This document shows positions 9,613-18,599 of a DNA stretch of 46,886 nucleotides, piece after piece. The DNA is from an uncultured Clostridia bacterium (GTDB lineage Bacteria; Bacillota; Clostridia; TANB77; CAG-508): contig CANREW010000007.1 in the NCBI GenBank assembly GCA_947629765.1, positions 1-46,886 on the forward strand, read 5' to 3'. The number at the start of each line of letters is the position of its first letter. The stretch's first letter is position 1. The notes under the pieces are model-generated. The model worked only from the letters and a program-made list of their open reading frames with translations, searched no databases and was not told where the DNA came from. Made by a program: the position numbers and the translations under genes.

Positions 9613-9712
9613 TATATATCATTCCTTTTATAAGCTTTTTTATCATATTTTCAAAAGTTATTATACATTATTTTTTAATGAATTACAATATAAGTATATC
9701 AGAAGTTTATTT

Positions 9713-10613
9713 CTATAAATTAATAACATTTTCTATAATTTTTATGTCTTCTATTCTATTAATTCCAAAACATTTTTTACCTAAATCTTTTAGAGATGCA
9801 CCGACAATGATACATTTCTTTATTATCAATAACAATAAATCTATCATGAAATTTATTTGTTTTAGTAACTTTTAATATAGGATATTCTTCATTAAATTTT
9901 TTTATATCTAAATCTTCAATGTTACTTTTATCAGTTGTTAAAATAACTACTTCTACATTATTTTTCTTTTTAGTTAGCATTTTCAGAATACTATCATCAA
10001 TATAATTATCTATAATTACAATTTTTGTATTTGCTTTTTTTATAATATCTATAATTAAACTATATGCATCATATATTTGACCATTAAAAAATATCCTTTG
10101 TTTAATGTTATCTTCTAGCTGTAGCTCATTAAAAACTTTATCAAATTTTTTATCATATTCTAATAGTTTATATTCTATGTTTGTTAATCTTTCAAATACT
10201 TGTCCATTACTTATCAAGAATTTTCTCATTTCAGCAAATGCTCTCATTATATTAATACTAACTCTTACAGCAATTTCATTTTTTAGTACACCAGATAGCA
10301 TTGAAATACCTTGTTCAGTAAAAGCATATGGTAAATATTTTCTTGTTACATCTCCATTGTTAACCTTCCTATTTAAGGTTCCAGTTTGGAACCTTAAATT
10401 TTGAAATTCCATTTCAGTCAATTGAAAGCAAAAGTCCTCTGGAAATCTATCTATATTTCTTTTTACCGCTTTATTGACATTTTTAGTTTCATAGTGATAT
10501 AACATAGCTACATCACTATCTAGCATAACTTGTTTTCCTCTTATAGTATATATTAAATTCTTTATATCTAAATTAGTTAAATTATTTTGAATTTCTAATT
10601 TGTTTTCTTCCAT
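9713..10613 (-). CDS. ORF6N-domain protein with a PLD-like carboxyl domain, one +1 frame correction
   Basis: Residues about 12-120 form an ORF6N (KilA-N related) DNA-binding domain (IRGKQVMLDSDVAMLY, PEDFCFQL, YAFTEQGISML), common in phage and mobile-element regulators. The carboxyl half (KIVIIDNYIDD, FHDRFIVID) resembles a phospholipase-D-like module. Plain translation ends early at MYHCRCIS. Skipping the C at 9801-9803 gives MYHCGASLKDLGKKCF, the conserved family ending, and extends the gene to TAG at 9713 (299 residues). AGGAG precedes the ATG; a consensus promoter with an internal palindrome lies upstream. Confidence 0.82.
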
Positions 10614-10641
10614 ATACTCAACTCCTATTTTATATAGTTAT

Positions 10642-10670
10642 ATTATAAAACATATGTTTGTATATGTCAA
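10642..10670 (-). promoter_or_regulatory. consensus promoter with palindromic operator for the ORF6N gene
   Basis: Minus strand TTGACA (10665-10670), 17 bp, TATAAT (10642-10647). The spacer contains the perfect 12-bp palindrome AAACATATGTTT (10648-10659), placed where a repressor, possibly the ORF6N protein itself, would block polymerase. Confidence 0.75.
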
Positions 10671-10691
10671 TACTTTTTTTGCTTTTCATAA

Positions 10692-10726
10692 AAAGACTTA
10701 CGAACTTTAAAAGTTCGTAAGTCTTT
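10692..10726 (-). terminator. long perfect hairpin downstream of gltX
   Basis: AAAGACTTACGAACTT (10692-10707) pairs perfectly with 10711-10726 around a TAA loop. The T-run on the minus strand is weak (TTTATG), so it is a likely but not ideal terminator for rnjA-gltX. Confidence 0.65.
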
Positions 10727-10762
10727 ACTTAATGATAAAGTTAATTTAGTTTAAGTAAGTCT

Positions 10763-12415
10763 TTAAGATATAGCTTTATTCAATCTCTTTTCTACACTTT
10801 CTTTTCCAAGAACTTGCATAATTTCATACATATCTGGAGTGTTTGCTCTGCCGGTTAAAGAAATTCTAATAACTGTACTTACGTCTCCAACATGTCCTTT
10901 AAATCCATCTGGATTTTGTTTGTATTCCTTTACTTCTCTTGCATATCCAAGTTTTTCACTTAAATCTTTAATCTTGTTAAACCAAGTTTGCTTATCATCA
11001 GATATATCAAAATAATTATTTAAATATTCAGTTATTATTGTTTTAATCTCTGCTTTATCATTTATATTTTGATACTCATAATTTACATTGCTGTCTAAGA
11101 ATCTATCGTCATACATATATTCTATGTTATCCTTTACATCAGACCACTTAGAAATATCTTTTCTTGGCTTTTCATTTCCTCTCTCTATTCCTAAAACTTT
11201 CAAAGAATATTCCTTATCTTTTTCTAATAAAACTTTCAAATCTTCGTCATATTCATTTGCCCAAGTATATGCATAATCATATACTTCTTCTTTTGAATAT
11301 CTTGATATTACTGATTTTGATATGTCTAATAATTTTGTCATATCAAATAAAGCTCCACTAACGCTCATTTTGTTAAGCTCTAAGTTAAACTCGTCTATTG
11401 AAGCTGTTTTATTTTGTCTTCTCCATTGTTCAAAATTTGAATTTGCAATATTTAAAAGATATTCTTTTGCAGCATCAGAAGGGATACCTTCTTTTGCATA
11501 AAACTCAACAGCAGCCTCTGGGTCTTTTCTCTTACTTAACTTTCTCTTTGCTCCATTTTCTTCCTTCATTATTGGTGCAATATGAGCATATTTAGGTGGT
11601 TTTACACCTAAAGCTTTAAATAATTCTAAGTGTACAGGAAGTGATGATAACCATTCATCTCCACGAATTACATGTGTTGTTCTCATTAGATAATCATCTA
11701 CTGCGTGTGCGAAATGATATGTTGGAAGTCCATCTGATTTTATAATTACTATATCTTGATCATTTTCTGGGAAATCAATATTACCTTTTATAACATCATG
11801 ATGTTTTATCTTTCTTTCTGGATCTCCTTCTGATCTAAATCTTATTATATAATCTTCGTTATTCTTAATTCTTTTTTCGATTTCGTCTAATCCAAGATTT
11901 CTACAAGTTGCCCAAGCTCCATAATATCCAGGTCTTAATTTAGCACTTTCTTGTTTTTCTCTCATTCTATCTAGATCTTCTTGTTTGCAAAAACAAGGAT
12001 ATGCTTTTTTCTCTTCAATTAATCTTTTAGCAAAAGCCTGATATATTTCTTTCCTTTGACTTTGTTTGTATGGTCCATAAGCACCATTAGATGTTTCTTC
12101 ATCAATCATTCCTTCATCTGGCTCTAATTTGAATTTCTTTAAAGCATCTATAATTCCATTTACTCCATTTTCTACTTCTCTTTTTTGGTCTGTATCCTCT
12201 ATTCTTAATATAAATACACCATCTGTTTGTTTTGCAAGTTTAGAGCATATAACACTTGTGAATATTCCTCCAATATGTACAAATCCAGTTGGACTTGGTG
12301 CAAATCTTACGACCATTGCACCATCTTTTAAATTTCTCTCTGGATATTTTTCTTCATAATATTCTCTATCCTTTACATCTGGAAATATTAAATTTGCGAG
12401 CTCTTTGTAATCCAT
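10763..12415 (-). CDS. gltX: glutamyl-tRNA synthetase
   Basis: Class I synthetase of 550 residues charging tRNA-Glu. Visible: RFAPSPTGFVHIGG (HIGH motif, about residues 36-49), RIEDTD, CFCKQEDL, and RKLSKRKD as the KMSKS loop. The carboxyl third is longer than in E. coli GltX, as in some Clostridia. It follows rnjA by 24 nt on the same strand and is probably co-transcribed. It has no in-frame CGG and no frame break; ACC GGC in SLTGRANTPDM carries CGG out of frame. Confidence 0.93.
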   Translation of the reverse strand: MDYKELANLIFPDVKDREYYEEKYPERNLKDGAMVVRFAPSPTGFVHIGGIFTSVICSKLAKQTDGVFILRIEDTDQKREVENGVNGIIDALKKFKLEPDEGMIDEETSNGAYGPYKQSQRKEIYQAFAKRLIEEKKAYPCFCKQEDLDRMREKQESAKLRPGYYGAWATCRNLGLDEIEKRIKNNEDYIIRFRSEGDPERKIKHHDVIKGNIDFPENDQDIVIIKSDGLPTYHFAHAVDDYLMRTTHVIRGDEWLSSLPVHLELFKALGVKPPKYAHIAPIMKEENGAKRKLSKRKDPEAAVEFYAKEGIPSDAAKEYLLNIANSNFEQWRRQNKTASIDEFNLELNKMSVSGALFDMTKLLDISKSVISRYSKEEVYDYAYTWANEYDEDLKVLLEKDKEYSLKVLGIERGNEKPRKDISKWSDVKDNIEYMYDDRFLDSNVNYEYQNINDKAEIKTIITEYLNNYFDISDDKQTWFNKIKDLSEKLGYAREVKEYKQNPDGFKGHVGDVSTVIRISLTGRANTPDMYEIMQVLGKESVEKRLNKAIS

Positions 12416-12439
12416 AATTTATCATTCCTTCCTCAAATA

Positions 12440-14260
12440 CTACACTTCTAATATAATTGGGAGTACCATAGGGTTTCTCCTGTTTTTCTTTGCTAAAAAG
12501 TCCTTTAATGTATCTTTTATTGTAAGTTTTATTACTGCCCAGTCTGTTACATGATTTTCTTCTAATTTTGAAAGTTCCTCTCTTATTATTTCTTTCATTT
12601 CTTCCATTAGATTTTCAGATTCTCTTACATAAACAAATCCTCTTGAAATAATTTCTGGACCTGATACTATTTCTCCTGTTGCAGCATCCATAGCTAATAC
12701 TATAATTATCAAACCATCTTGTGATAAATGTTGTCTATCTTTTAATACTATATTTCCTACATCTCCGATACCTAGTCCATCTACCATTACTTTTCCTGCT
12801 TGAACTGTGCCTGTTATCTTTGCTTCTTTTTCTCCTATTTCAAGTACTTTTCCATTTTTCATAATAAATATATTTTCGTGAGGTATGCCTAATTTTTCTG
12901 CTGTTTCTGCATGTGCTATTAATTGTCTATATTCACCGTGTACTGGCATAAAGTATTTTGGTTTAACAAGTGATATCATAAGTTTTTGTTCTTCTTGGCA
13001 ACCGTGGCCTGAAACATGTACATCTGCAAGTGAGCTATATACAACTTCTGCACCTATTTGCATTAAGTCGTCTATTACTTTTGTTACAAATTTTTCATTT
13101 CCAGGTATTGGGTTTGCAGAAATTATTACTAAATCATTTGGAGTAATTTCTACTTTTTTGTGATCTCCTGCTGCCATTCTTGTTAGTGCTGACATTGGTT
13201 CTCCTTGACTTCCTGTTGTAATTATTGTAAGTTTTTCGTCAGCATATTTATTTATTAAATCAATATCTATCAAAGTATTTTTAGGAATATTCATATATCC
13301 TAATTCACAAGCTGTCTCTATCATTTTTACCATACTTCTACCACATATTGCAACTTTTCTTCCATTTTCATAAGATGCGTCAATTATTTGTTGAACTCTG
13401 TGTACATTTGAAGCAAAGGTTGCAACTATTATTCTCTTTTTGCAATGCATAAATAGCTCGTCAAATACTTCACCTATTGTGCTTTCTGATTTTGTAAATC
13501 CTTTTCTTTCAGCATTTGTGCTATCTGACATAAGAAGTAATACACCTTTTTCACCTATTTCTGCTAATCTTCCGAAATCTATCTTTTGACCATCTATTGG
13601 AGTATAGTCTATCTTAAAGTCTCCTGTATGCATAACTATTCCAACTGGTGTATATATTGCAAATCCAACTGCATCAGGTATGCTATGTGAGGTTCTTATA
13701 AACTCTACTTTCATTTTTCCTGCATCTATTGTTGTTCCTTGTTCTACCTCATACAATGTTGTGCTTTTTAATAGTCTATGTTCCTCGAGTTTATTTCTAA
13801 TCAAGCCAAGTGTGAATTTTGTTCCATATATTGGTACATTTACTTGTCTTAAAAGATAAGGTATTCCACCTATGTGGTCTTCGTGACCATGTGTTACAAA
13901 AAGTCCTTTTATTTTGTTTTTGTTCTTTTCTAGATATGACATATCTGCAACAACTAAGTCTACTCCTAGCATATCCTCTGTTGGGAAAGCTAAACCACAA
14001 TCTACAATTATGATTTCGTCTTCATACTCAAATACAGTAATGTTTTTTCCTATCTCTAATAAACCACCTAATGGTATTATTTTAAGTGGTGATTTTTTGA
14101 ATCTTACTTCTTCTGTTACTCTTTTATTCTTTCTTGGTTTTCTTGAACTTGTTTTCTTTTTTGATATATCTGTAATATTTTTTGTTTCTTTTGTAGGCTT
14201 TCTAGTTTGTCTCGTCTTTTTTAAAGTGCTCTTATTTTGTCTTTCATTTGTGTCTGCCAT
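12440..14260 (-). CDS. rnjA: ribonuclease J
   Basis: Metallo-beta-lactamase/beta-CASP RNase, 606 residues, in mRNA turnover and rRNA processing. The HGHEDHIGG zinc motif (about residues 124-132), GDFKIDYTP, SGHGCQEEQ and the PVHGEYRQL beta-CASP motif are all present. A lysine/arginine/threonine-rich extension of about 55 residues precedes the core and is probably disordered. It has a consensus promoter about 200 nt upstream and heads an operon with gltX. No in-frame CGG; CAC GGT and TTC GGA are out-of-frame examples read normally. Confidence 0.93.
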   Translation of the reverse strand: MADTNERQNKSTLKKTRQTRKPTKETKNITDISKKKTSSRKPRKNKRVTEEVRFKKSPLKIIPLGGLLEIGKNITVFEYEDEIIIVDCGLAFPTEDMLGVDLVVADMSYLEKNKNKIKGLFVTHGHEDHIGGIPYLLRQVNVPIYGTKFTLGLIRNKLEEHRLLKSTTLYEVEQGTTIDAGKMKVEFIRTSHSIPDAVGFAIYTPVGIVMHTGDFKIDYTPIDGQKIDFGRLAEIGEKGVLLLMSDSTNAERKGFTKSESTIGEVFDELFMHCKKRIIVATFASNVHRVQQIIDASYENGRKVAICGRSMVKMIETACELGYMNIPKNTLIDIDLINKYADEKLTIITTGSQGEPMSALTRMAAGDHKKVEITPNDLVIISANPIPGNEKFVTKVIDDLMQIGAEVVYSSLADVHVSGHGCQEEQKLMISLVKPKYFMPVHGEYRQLIAHAETAEKLGIPHENIFIMKNGKVLEIGEKEAKITGTVQAGKVMVDGLGIGDVGNIVLKDRQHLSQDGLIIIVLAMDAATGEIVSGPEIISRGFVYVRESENLMEEMKEIIREELSKLEENHVTDWAVIKLTIKDTLKDFLAKKNRRNPMVLPIILEV

Positions 14261-14455
14261 TTTTCTTTAATCAATCCTTTCTTATTTTATATAATCTCTT
14301 TTATTAAAAAATTCCAATTCTAAATTATGATGTTTATATGAAACACCATTAAAAATATTAAATTTCCCGTTCAACAACCTTAAACAAATGGCTTAAAACC
14401 TTTGTTTAAATATTTAAATCTCATTTTCGCATCATATATAATATGATACACACTA
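14261..14455 (-). promoter_or_regulatory. long rnjA leader with hairpin and a possible 14-codon ORF
   Basis: About 195 nt separate the predicted transcription start from rnjA. The leader contains AAACAAAGG...CC.TTTGTTT, a hairpin on the minus strand near 14383-14408, and a 14-codon reading frame (MRFKYLNKGFKPFV) overlapping it. Such long leaders can be targets for autoregulation of RNase genes; here that is only a suggestion. Confidence 0.35.
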
Positions 14456-14461
14456 TTTGAA

Positions 14462-14490
14462 ATTATACTACAAAATAAAGGATTTGTCAA
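14462..14490 (-). promoter_or_regulatory. consensus sigma-A promoter of rnjA-gltX
   Basis: Minus strand TTGACA (14485-14490), 17 bp spacer, TATAAT (14462-14467). Confidence 0.8.
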
Positions 14491-14531
14491 ATTTGACTTA
14501 ATTTTATATTTACATAAAATTAATAAACTTT

Positions 14532-15113
14532 TTATTTTACGTCTTGTATTTTTCTATAAATATCATACCAACTAAATACTCTAATCATATTGTCACAGTT
14601 CAAATTTATATTGTATCTATTATCAAAGCATAATACTTTTGTATATTTTGTTATCTCTAATATGGTTTCTGGATAATCTTCTATCATAATATCTATCTTT
14701 TTTTCTTTTACTTCATTTACTTTAGGGCAAGGTGCAAAGCATATTTCATCATAGACAATTTTATTTTTATTTAGCCAATTAATTGTATCATCTCTTACTT
14801 GTTGACCAAGTTTTGAATTTTCTAATGCCTTAGATCTTCCTGTTATGATTATTATTTTATTTCCATCATTATGTAATTTTTGAATCACTTCTGATGCATA
14901 TTTTCTTACATTAGCATTTTTTACATAAGTAAAAAAATATTCTTTTAAATAACCTTCCTTAGATTCTTTGGGCCAATTATATTTACTACTTTCATATTTA
15001 TATGGATATTCTAAATCTGATAAATTATTTTCATAACTATATTTTGTCATAGTATCTAATCTGTATGTATCCTCATCTGTTAAAACACCATCTATGTCAA
15101 TTCCTATATTCAT
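14532..15113 (-). CDS. HAD-superfamily 5'-nucleotidase-like protein
   Basis: 193 residues with the HAD motifs DIDGVLTD (residues 5-12, nucleophile Asp), ITGR (motif II, about residue 95) and the acidic IEDYPE (motif IV). It resembles the YqfW/NT5C group of putative nucleotidases; the substrate cannot be told. Perfect AAAGGAGG ribosome site. Promoter TTGATT (15187-15192), 17 bp, TATAAT (15164-15169) on the minus strand. Monocistronic. Confidence 0.75.
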   Translation of the reverse strand: MNIGIDIDGVLTDEDTYRLDTMTKYSYENNLSDLEYPYKYESSKYNWPKESKEGYLKEYFFTYVKNANVRKYASEVIQKLHNDGNKIIIITGRSKALENSKLGQQVRDDTINWLNKNKIVYDEICFAPCPKVNEVKEKKIDIMIEDYPETILEITKYTKVLCFDNRYNINLNCDNMIRVFSWYDIYRKIQDVK

Positions 15114-15163
15114 TTTGGTCCTCCTTTATTATAATTTTTGTCATATGTTGTTGTTTCATAGAA

Positions 15164-15192
15164 ATTATAACATAAGTAAGAATATGAATCAA
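15164..15192 (-). promoter_or_regulatory. sigma-A promoter of the HAD nucleotidase gene
   Basis: Minus strand TTGATT, 17 bp spacer, TATAAT at the positions given; about 50 nt upstream of the ATG. Confidence 0.65.
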
Positions 15193-15320
15193 GAATTTTT
15201 AAATTGTTAAATTTATGGCTTGCATACTTTATGTGAATTTACTTGTTGATAATAATGTAATGTTATGATATACTATGAAATATAATTTTTTTGCGATATT
15301 GTCGACATAAAAAATTAGAC

Positions 15321-15349
15321 TTGACATATAATAAAATATGTGCTATTAT
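15321..15349 (+). promoter_or_regulatory. promoter of the antitoxin RNA
   Basis: Plus strand TTGACA (15321-15326), 17 bp, TATTAT (15344-15349). The same hexamers at the same spacing drive the convergent toxin transcript. Confidence 0.75.
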
Positions 15350-15355
15350 ATAAAT

Positions 15356-15433
15356 ACTAGAAGTAAACCAGTCTAGTAATATAAAGAACACAATAAAAGA
15401 CTAGGAAGCCTGAACAATTTCCTAGTCTTTTTC
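15356..15433 (+). ncRNA. predicted antisense antitoxin RNA of a type I toxin-antitoxin locus
   Basis: A transcript from the promoter at 15321-15349 would start near 15356 and end at the hairpin 15395-15433, about 78 nt. It carries GTAAACCAGT (15363-15372) and ATATAAAGAACAC (15379-15391), both repeated in the same order at 15490-15499 and 15505-15517. The second copies lie on the template of the toxin mRNA, so the RNA can pair with the toxin start codon and the stretch leading to its ribosome site. This layout, two convergent transcripts with shared direct repeats and a shared terminator, is that of the enterococcal par (Fst) locus. Confidence 0.7.
15395..15433. terminator. shared bidirectional terminator of the type I toxin-antitoxin locus
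   Basis: AAAAGACTAGGAA pairs with TTCCTAGTCTTTT around an 11-nt loop, with A-rich and T-rich flanks, so it can stop transcripts from both sides. Confidence 0.75.
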
Positions 15434-15437
15434 TATG

Positions 15438-15506
15438 CTATTCACTTATTAACTTTATAATTAAATAAAGTACTATAAGTTTTAACACGGTAAACCAGTT
15501 TCTCAT
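15438..15506 (-). CDS. 22-residue hydrophobic peptide, predicted type I toxin
   Basis: Below usual ORF cut-offs. GAAAGGAGG (15517-15525) lies 10 nt before ATG 15506. The peptide starts MRNWFTVLKLIVLYL and ends KLISE, one membrane-spanning helix with Lys residues, the form of Fst/Ldr-type pore or membrane-stress toxins, though I recognise no family by sequence. The mRNA has its own consensus promoter, a 5' hairpin (15528-15544, CCTTTT/AAAAGG) like that of par RNA I, and an antisense RNA matching its start region. No protein evidence is available. Confidence 0.65.
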   Translation of the reverse strand: MRNWFTVLKLIVLYLIIKLISE

Positions 15507-15551
15507 ATAAAGAACACCTCCTTTCTACCTTTTGAGTAAAAAGGCTTTTTT

Positions 15552-15580
15552 ATAATACAATATTTTACATATTTTGTCAA
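15552..15580 (-). promoter_or_regulatory. promoter of the toxin transcript
   Basis: Minus strand TTGACA (15575-15580), 17 bp, TATTAT (15552-15557). Confidence 0.75.
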
Positions 15581-15590
15581 TTGCGACTGA

Positions 15591-15637
15591 ATACAAAAAT
15601 GCCCAAATACTTTTATTGTATTCGGGCACTTTTGTAT
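15591..15637 (-). terminator. terminator of the orphan gene at 15680
   Basis: Long imperfect stem: ATACAAAAATGCCCAAATAC (15591-15610) against 15618-15637 (GTATTCGGGCAC...), followed on the minus strand by a T-rich segment. Confidence 0.7.
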
Positions 15638-15679
15638 TATCAACATCTATTTAAAATGTCGATTTGTAAGAAGGTTTGC

Positions 15680-16360
15680 TTACATCTCCTCTCCTGAACA
15701 AAGCTCATATGCTTTATCCATAGACGATCCATCTTTTTCTGGGTTTGAAAAATCAATACAGATATCAGGTGGCAAGTGAATTATAGGTTTTAGTTTGAGA
15801 GGGTCAGGCGGATAAAAATTCACAACTACATGTCTCCAAGGAGAATTCGGTCCACCCAAAGTCGGCATATACATAACCATTGTGGCTAAATCATCTCGAT
15901 AAAAGTCACTTTTGTATTTTTCAGTCAGACAAATCATACACTGATTAAACTTTTCTTTCAGATCCTCAAATAACTCATAAAAAAAGTCATCCCTAAGTAC
16001 TTTTCCTTCTGCTTTAAGTTTTTTATTACCATAAAGCTTTGCATGTTGTTCTGCTATCTGTTTTGCTGCTTCTTGTGTTAAAGGTCCCTTGTTTATGAAA
16101 ATGCTGTCTATCCTTCCTGTAGGAATCAAATAGAATTCGCCAGACAATCTAACGATAGAGCCATAAACTTTTTCTCTGCTGGATAGCCTCTGGTCTGTTT
16201 CACTTCCCGTTAGACTGCTTGGGAAAATCTCTGTCCTATCGTCTAGCTCTAACCATACAATTTTAGTCGAGTCTTGATTTTTGCGTGTCAAAACTTCAAA
16301 ATTCTCGAGTCTTTCTGTGCGCTCCCAAGCATACTCCAATGTTGGTCTTAGGTTTTGCAT
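15680..16360 (-). CDS. orphan soluble protein
   Basis: Not recognised. 226 residues, no signal peptide or membrane segment. Features: an Arg/Glu-rich amino end (ENFEVLTRKNQDS), IDSIFINKGPLTQEAAKQI, two Cys in QCMICLTEKY, and a Pro-rich stretch FYPPDPLKLKPIIHLPPDIC near the carboxyl end. GC content is visibly higher than in the neighbours. AAAGGAG precedes the ATG. It stands alone between a perfect promoter, a leader of about 150 nt and a long terminator, like the other orphan cassettes here. No in-frame CGG in this one. Confidence 0.6.
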   Translation of the reverse strand: MQNLRPTLEYAWERTERLENFEVLTRKNQDSTKIVWLELDDRTEIFPSSLTGSETDQRLSSREKVYGSIVRLSGEFYLIPTGRIDSIFINKGPLTQEAAKQIAEQHAKLYGNKKLKAEGKVLRDDFFYELFEDLKEKFNQCMICLTEKYKSDFYRDDLATMVMYMPTLGGPNSPWRHVVVNFYPPDPLKLKPIIHLPPDICIDFSNPEKDGSSMDKAYELCSGEEM

Positions 16361-16524
16361 TTTTTCTCCTTTCGTTGTAATTAATCAAAAAGTTGTGTCT
16401 TGTGCTTTTCCTACTTGATTTCTTATTTGAGCTTTCCTATAATCTCCTTTGTTTTAAACCTCCTTTTTTTAATTTGTCTATTACAACTTAGTTATAGACA
16501 ATATATATAATTTTTACGTCATTA

Positions 16525-16553
16525 ATTATACTATTTATTATGTTAATTGTCAA
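16525..16553 (-). promoter_or_regulatory. consensus sigma-A promoter of the orphan gene at 15680
   Basis: Minus strand TTGACA (16548-16553), 17 bp, TATAAT (16525-16530). The leader of about 150 nt contains a TTGTCTAT/ATAGACAA-like hairpin and an AAGGAGG not followed by a usable start codon. Confidence 0.8.
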
Positions 16554-16565
16554 TTGAACAATTTT

Positions 16566-16591
16566 AAAGACTAGGAAAAGTCCTAGTCTTT
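16566..16591 (-). terminator. terminator of the 17.1 kb operon
   Basis: AAAGACTAGGA pairs with TCCTAGTCTTT around an AAAG loop, with T-rich flank on the minus strand, directly after the stop of the gene at 16596. Confidence 0.75.
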
Positions 16592-16595
16592 TATT

Positions 16596-17066
16596 TTATA
16601 TAAATTTTCTAAAAAAGTTTTTGATTCTTCTTTTAACTCTCTTATACCAAGGCTCTATTACTACTAACTTAAAGCATTGACCATCTGTATTTTCTACCTG
16701 TTTTACCACTTGAGCTTGCTCTTTCTGTTTTTTCTCAAATATTTTATCTGGATCATACTTTTTCCTTTTTTCTTCTTCTAACCTCAAATCATTTTCTTTA
16801 CAAGCAACTAAAATTTCATTTCCATCTTCTTCTCTACAACAGTATTTTATAAATATTGCTGATAACAATTCCTTTGTTGCAGGCAAAAGCTTTTGTTCTT
16901 TTAAAGTCTTACTTTCATCTATTTTGAAATTATATTCTTTATTTGAAATTTTCTCTAATTCGTTCTTTAATTTTTCTGGTATCTTATCTAGAACTGGTTC
17001 ATCAACAAATTTAAATATTTCTATTATTTCCGTTGCAACATCCGGACATATAATACTGTTTTCCAT
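16596..17066 (-). CDS. hypothetical protein with basic amphipathic tail
   Basis: Not recognised. 156 residues, charged and mostly helical: a short amino part with ICPDVATEIIEIF, a Glu/Lys-rich middle with KKQKEQAQ, and a strongly basic end YKRVKRRIKNFFRKFI that could bind membrane or nucleic acid. AT content is native. Second gene of a two-gene operon, 26 nt after the gene at 17093. Confidence 0.55.
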   Translation of the reverse strand: MENSIICPDVATEIIEIFKFVDEPVLDKIPEKLKNELEKISNKEYNFKIDESKTLKEQKLLPATKELLSAIFIKYCCREEDGNEILVACKENDLRLEEEKRKKYDPDKIFEKKQKEQAQVVKQVENTDGQCFKLVVIEPWYKRVKRRIKNFFRKFI

Positions 17067-17092
17067 TATCTTTTCCTTTCTCTTATGTTTAT

Positions 17093-17296
17093 TTATCTCT
17101 CTTCTAAGTCTTTTGAATCATTTAACTTTTCTATTTTGTCTAGTGCACCTAATGCCTTATTAATTCCGCTTGCTAATTGCATTTTAGCAAAAGATTTAAT
17201 ATCCGACCAGGTTATTTTGGTTTTGTTTTTTTCGCCTCTACTTTTTTTAAGAAAATACTTACCTGTTAAGTTTTTTATTCCTTTTATTTCACTCAT
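17093..17296 (-). CDS. small basic hypothetical protein
   Basis: Not recognised. 67 residues, Lys-rich (NLTGKYFLKKSRGEKNKTK), no membrane segment. AGGAG before the ATG. First gene of the operon with 16596-17066; the two are presumably functionally linked. Confidence 0.5.
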   Translation of the reverse strand: MSEIKGIKNLTGKYFLKKSRGEKNKTKITWSDIKSFAKMQLASGINKALGALDKIEKLNDSKDLEER

Positions 17297-17325
17297 ATTT
17301 TTCTCCTGTTTATTTTGATATATAA

Positions 17326-17354
17326 ATTATATTATATGATATATAATTTTTCAA
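17326..17354 (-). promoter_or_regulatory. promoter of the 17.1 kb two-gene operon
   Basis: Minus strand TTGAAA (17349-17354), 17 bp, TATAAT (17326-17331). Confidence 0.65.
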
Positions 17355-17363
17355 TATCTAATC

Positions 17364-18599
17364 TTAATTTTCTTTAGATTTATACATATTTAATATATCT
17401 TTAAGTCCCATTTTTGTTCCATAATTTAATATTGCATTTGAATATATTTTAATTGCAACTTGTGCAACTATTAATATTGATGCAAATAAAATTACAATTG
17501 AAATAACTACATCTGTTACACTTGCTAAGCCCATCATTATTCTAAAAGGCATACAGAAAGGTGCCGAAAATGGGAATAATGAAGCAAAAATGTTTAAATT
17601 GCTTGTTGGATTCATCATTGTAAAGTATGATAGATAAAATGATATTACTGCAAAAATTGCAACAGGTGAGTTAGCTGATTGTATATCTTCTGGTTTGCTT
17701 ATTGTTGATCCTGTTAGAGCATACAACAATGCATATATTAAATATCCTAGTATAAAATATACGATAGTTATAACTGCAAGATATGGCGTTATATTTGACA
17801 TATCTAATACTGAATTTAGAAGTTCTGGATCTAAGAAAGATTTTGCAGATATAAACGCTGTACCTACAATTACTATCATTTGAATTAATCCAACTATTCC
17901 AATTCCTAATGTTTTACCAAGTACAATCGTTCTTGGGCTAGTAGATGTTACAAGAGTTTCTATTATCTTTGATGTTTTCTCTGTTGTTATAGAGCTAGAA
18001 ACTTGATATGCACAGAAATATATTGCATAGAATAAAATTATAGACATAATCATCATTACAAGTATATTTCCACTTGCTTCTTCTTCGCCTGTTTGTTCTA
18101 ATGTAAATTCAAAATTAGGTGTGATTGATTCTAATTCTTCTTGTGTTAAGCCTAATTTACTTATTTGTATATTTGAATACAAAGTATTAAATGTGCTCAT
18201 TAAATCTTCTGGTACACCTTGCATCATTGTAATATCTTCTAATATGTATCTTATTTTTACATTTTCTTCTTGTTTTTCAATTATTATTGCAGCTGATATT
18301 TCATCATTTTCTATTTTTGTTTTTATCTCGTCAAAACTTGCTTTTCCTATTTCTATATCATATCCCGAATCTGCTTCCTTTAAGGCTTCGAGTTGTCCTT
18401 CAAAAACATTATCATTATCAACTACTAATAATTTATCTGAAAAGCCTCCTTCTGATATAGAATTTATAAAATTTGGTATATTAAATCCAACAACTATCAT
18501 TACTAATATGATTAGAGTAGATATAATAAAAGATTTTCTCTTTATCATTTCTTTTATAGTAAATTTTGCAACCGTTATTACATCTTTCATTTTACTCAC
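17364..18599 (-). CDS. ABC-2 type exporter permease (NatB/YhaP-like)
   Basis: 411 residues. One amino-terminal membrane helix (residues 20-40), a large extracytoplasmic domain to about residue 170, then five or six helices (ILVMMIMSIILFYAIYFCAY, VLGKTLGIGIVGLIQMIVIV and others) with the SSITTEKTSKIIETLVTS signature of the NatB/YhaP family. Overlaps the ATPase gene by 8 nt. Substrate unknown; relatives export sodium or lipids. Confidence 0.82.
   Translation of the reverse strand: MSKMKDVITVAKFTIKEMIKRKSFIISTLIILVMIVVGFNIPNFINSISEGGFSDKLLVVDNDNVFEGQLEALKEADSGYDIEIGKASFDEIKTKIENDEISAAIIIEKQEENVKIRYILEDITMMQGVPEDLMSTFNTLYSNIQISKLGLTQEELESITPNFEFTLEQTGEEEASGNILVMMIMSIILFYAIYFCAYQVSSSITTEKTSKIIETLVTSTSPRTIVLGKTLGIGIVGLIQMIVIVGTAFISAKSFLDPELLNSVLDMSNITPYLAVITIVYFILGYLIYALLYALTGSTISKPEDIQSANSPVAIFAVISFYLSYFTMMNPTSNLNIFASLFPFSAPFCMPFRIMMGLASVTDVVISIVILFASILIVAQVAIKIYSNAILNYGTKMGLKDILNMYKSKEN

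Noticed and set aside
14360..14410. The 14-codon frame in the rnjA leader as a real leader peptide gene
   Set aside because: It has no ribosome site; the hairpin is the better supported element. Kept only as a remark.
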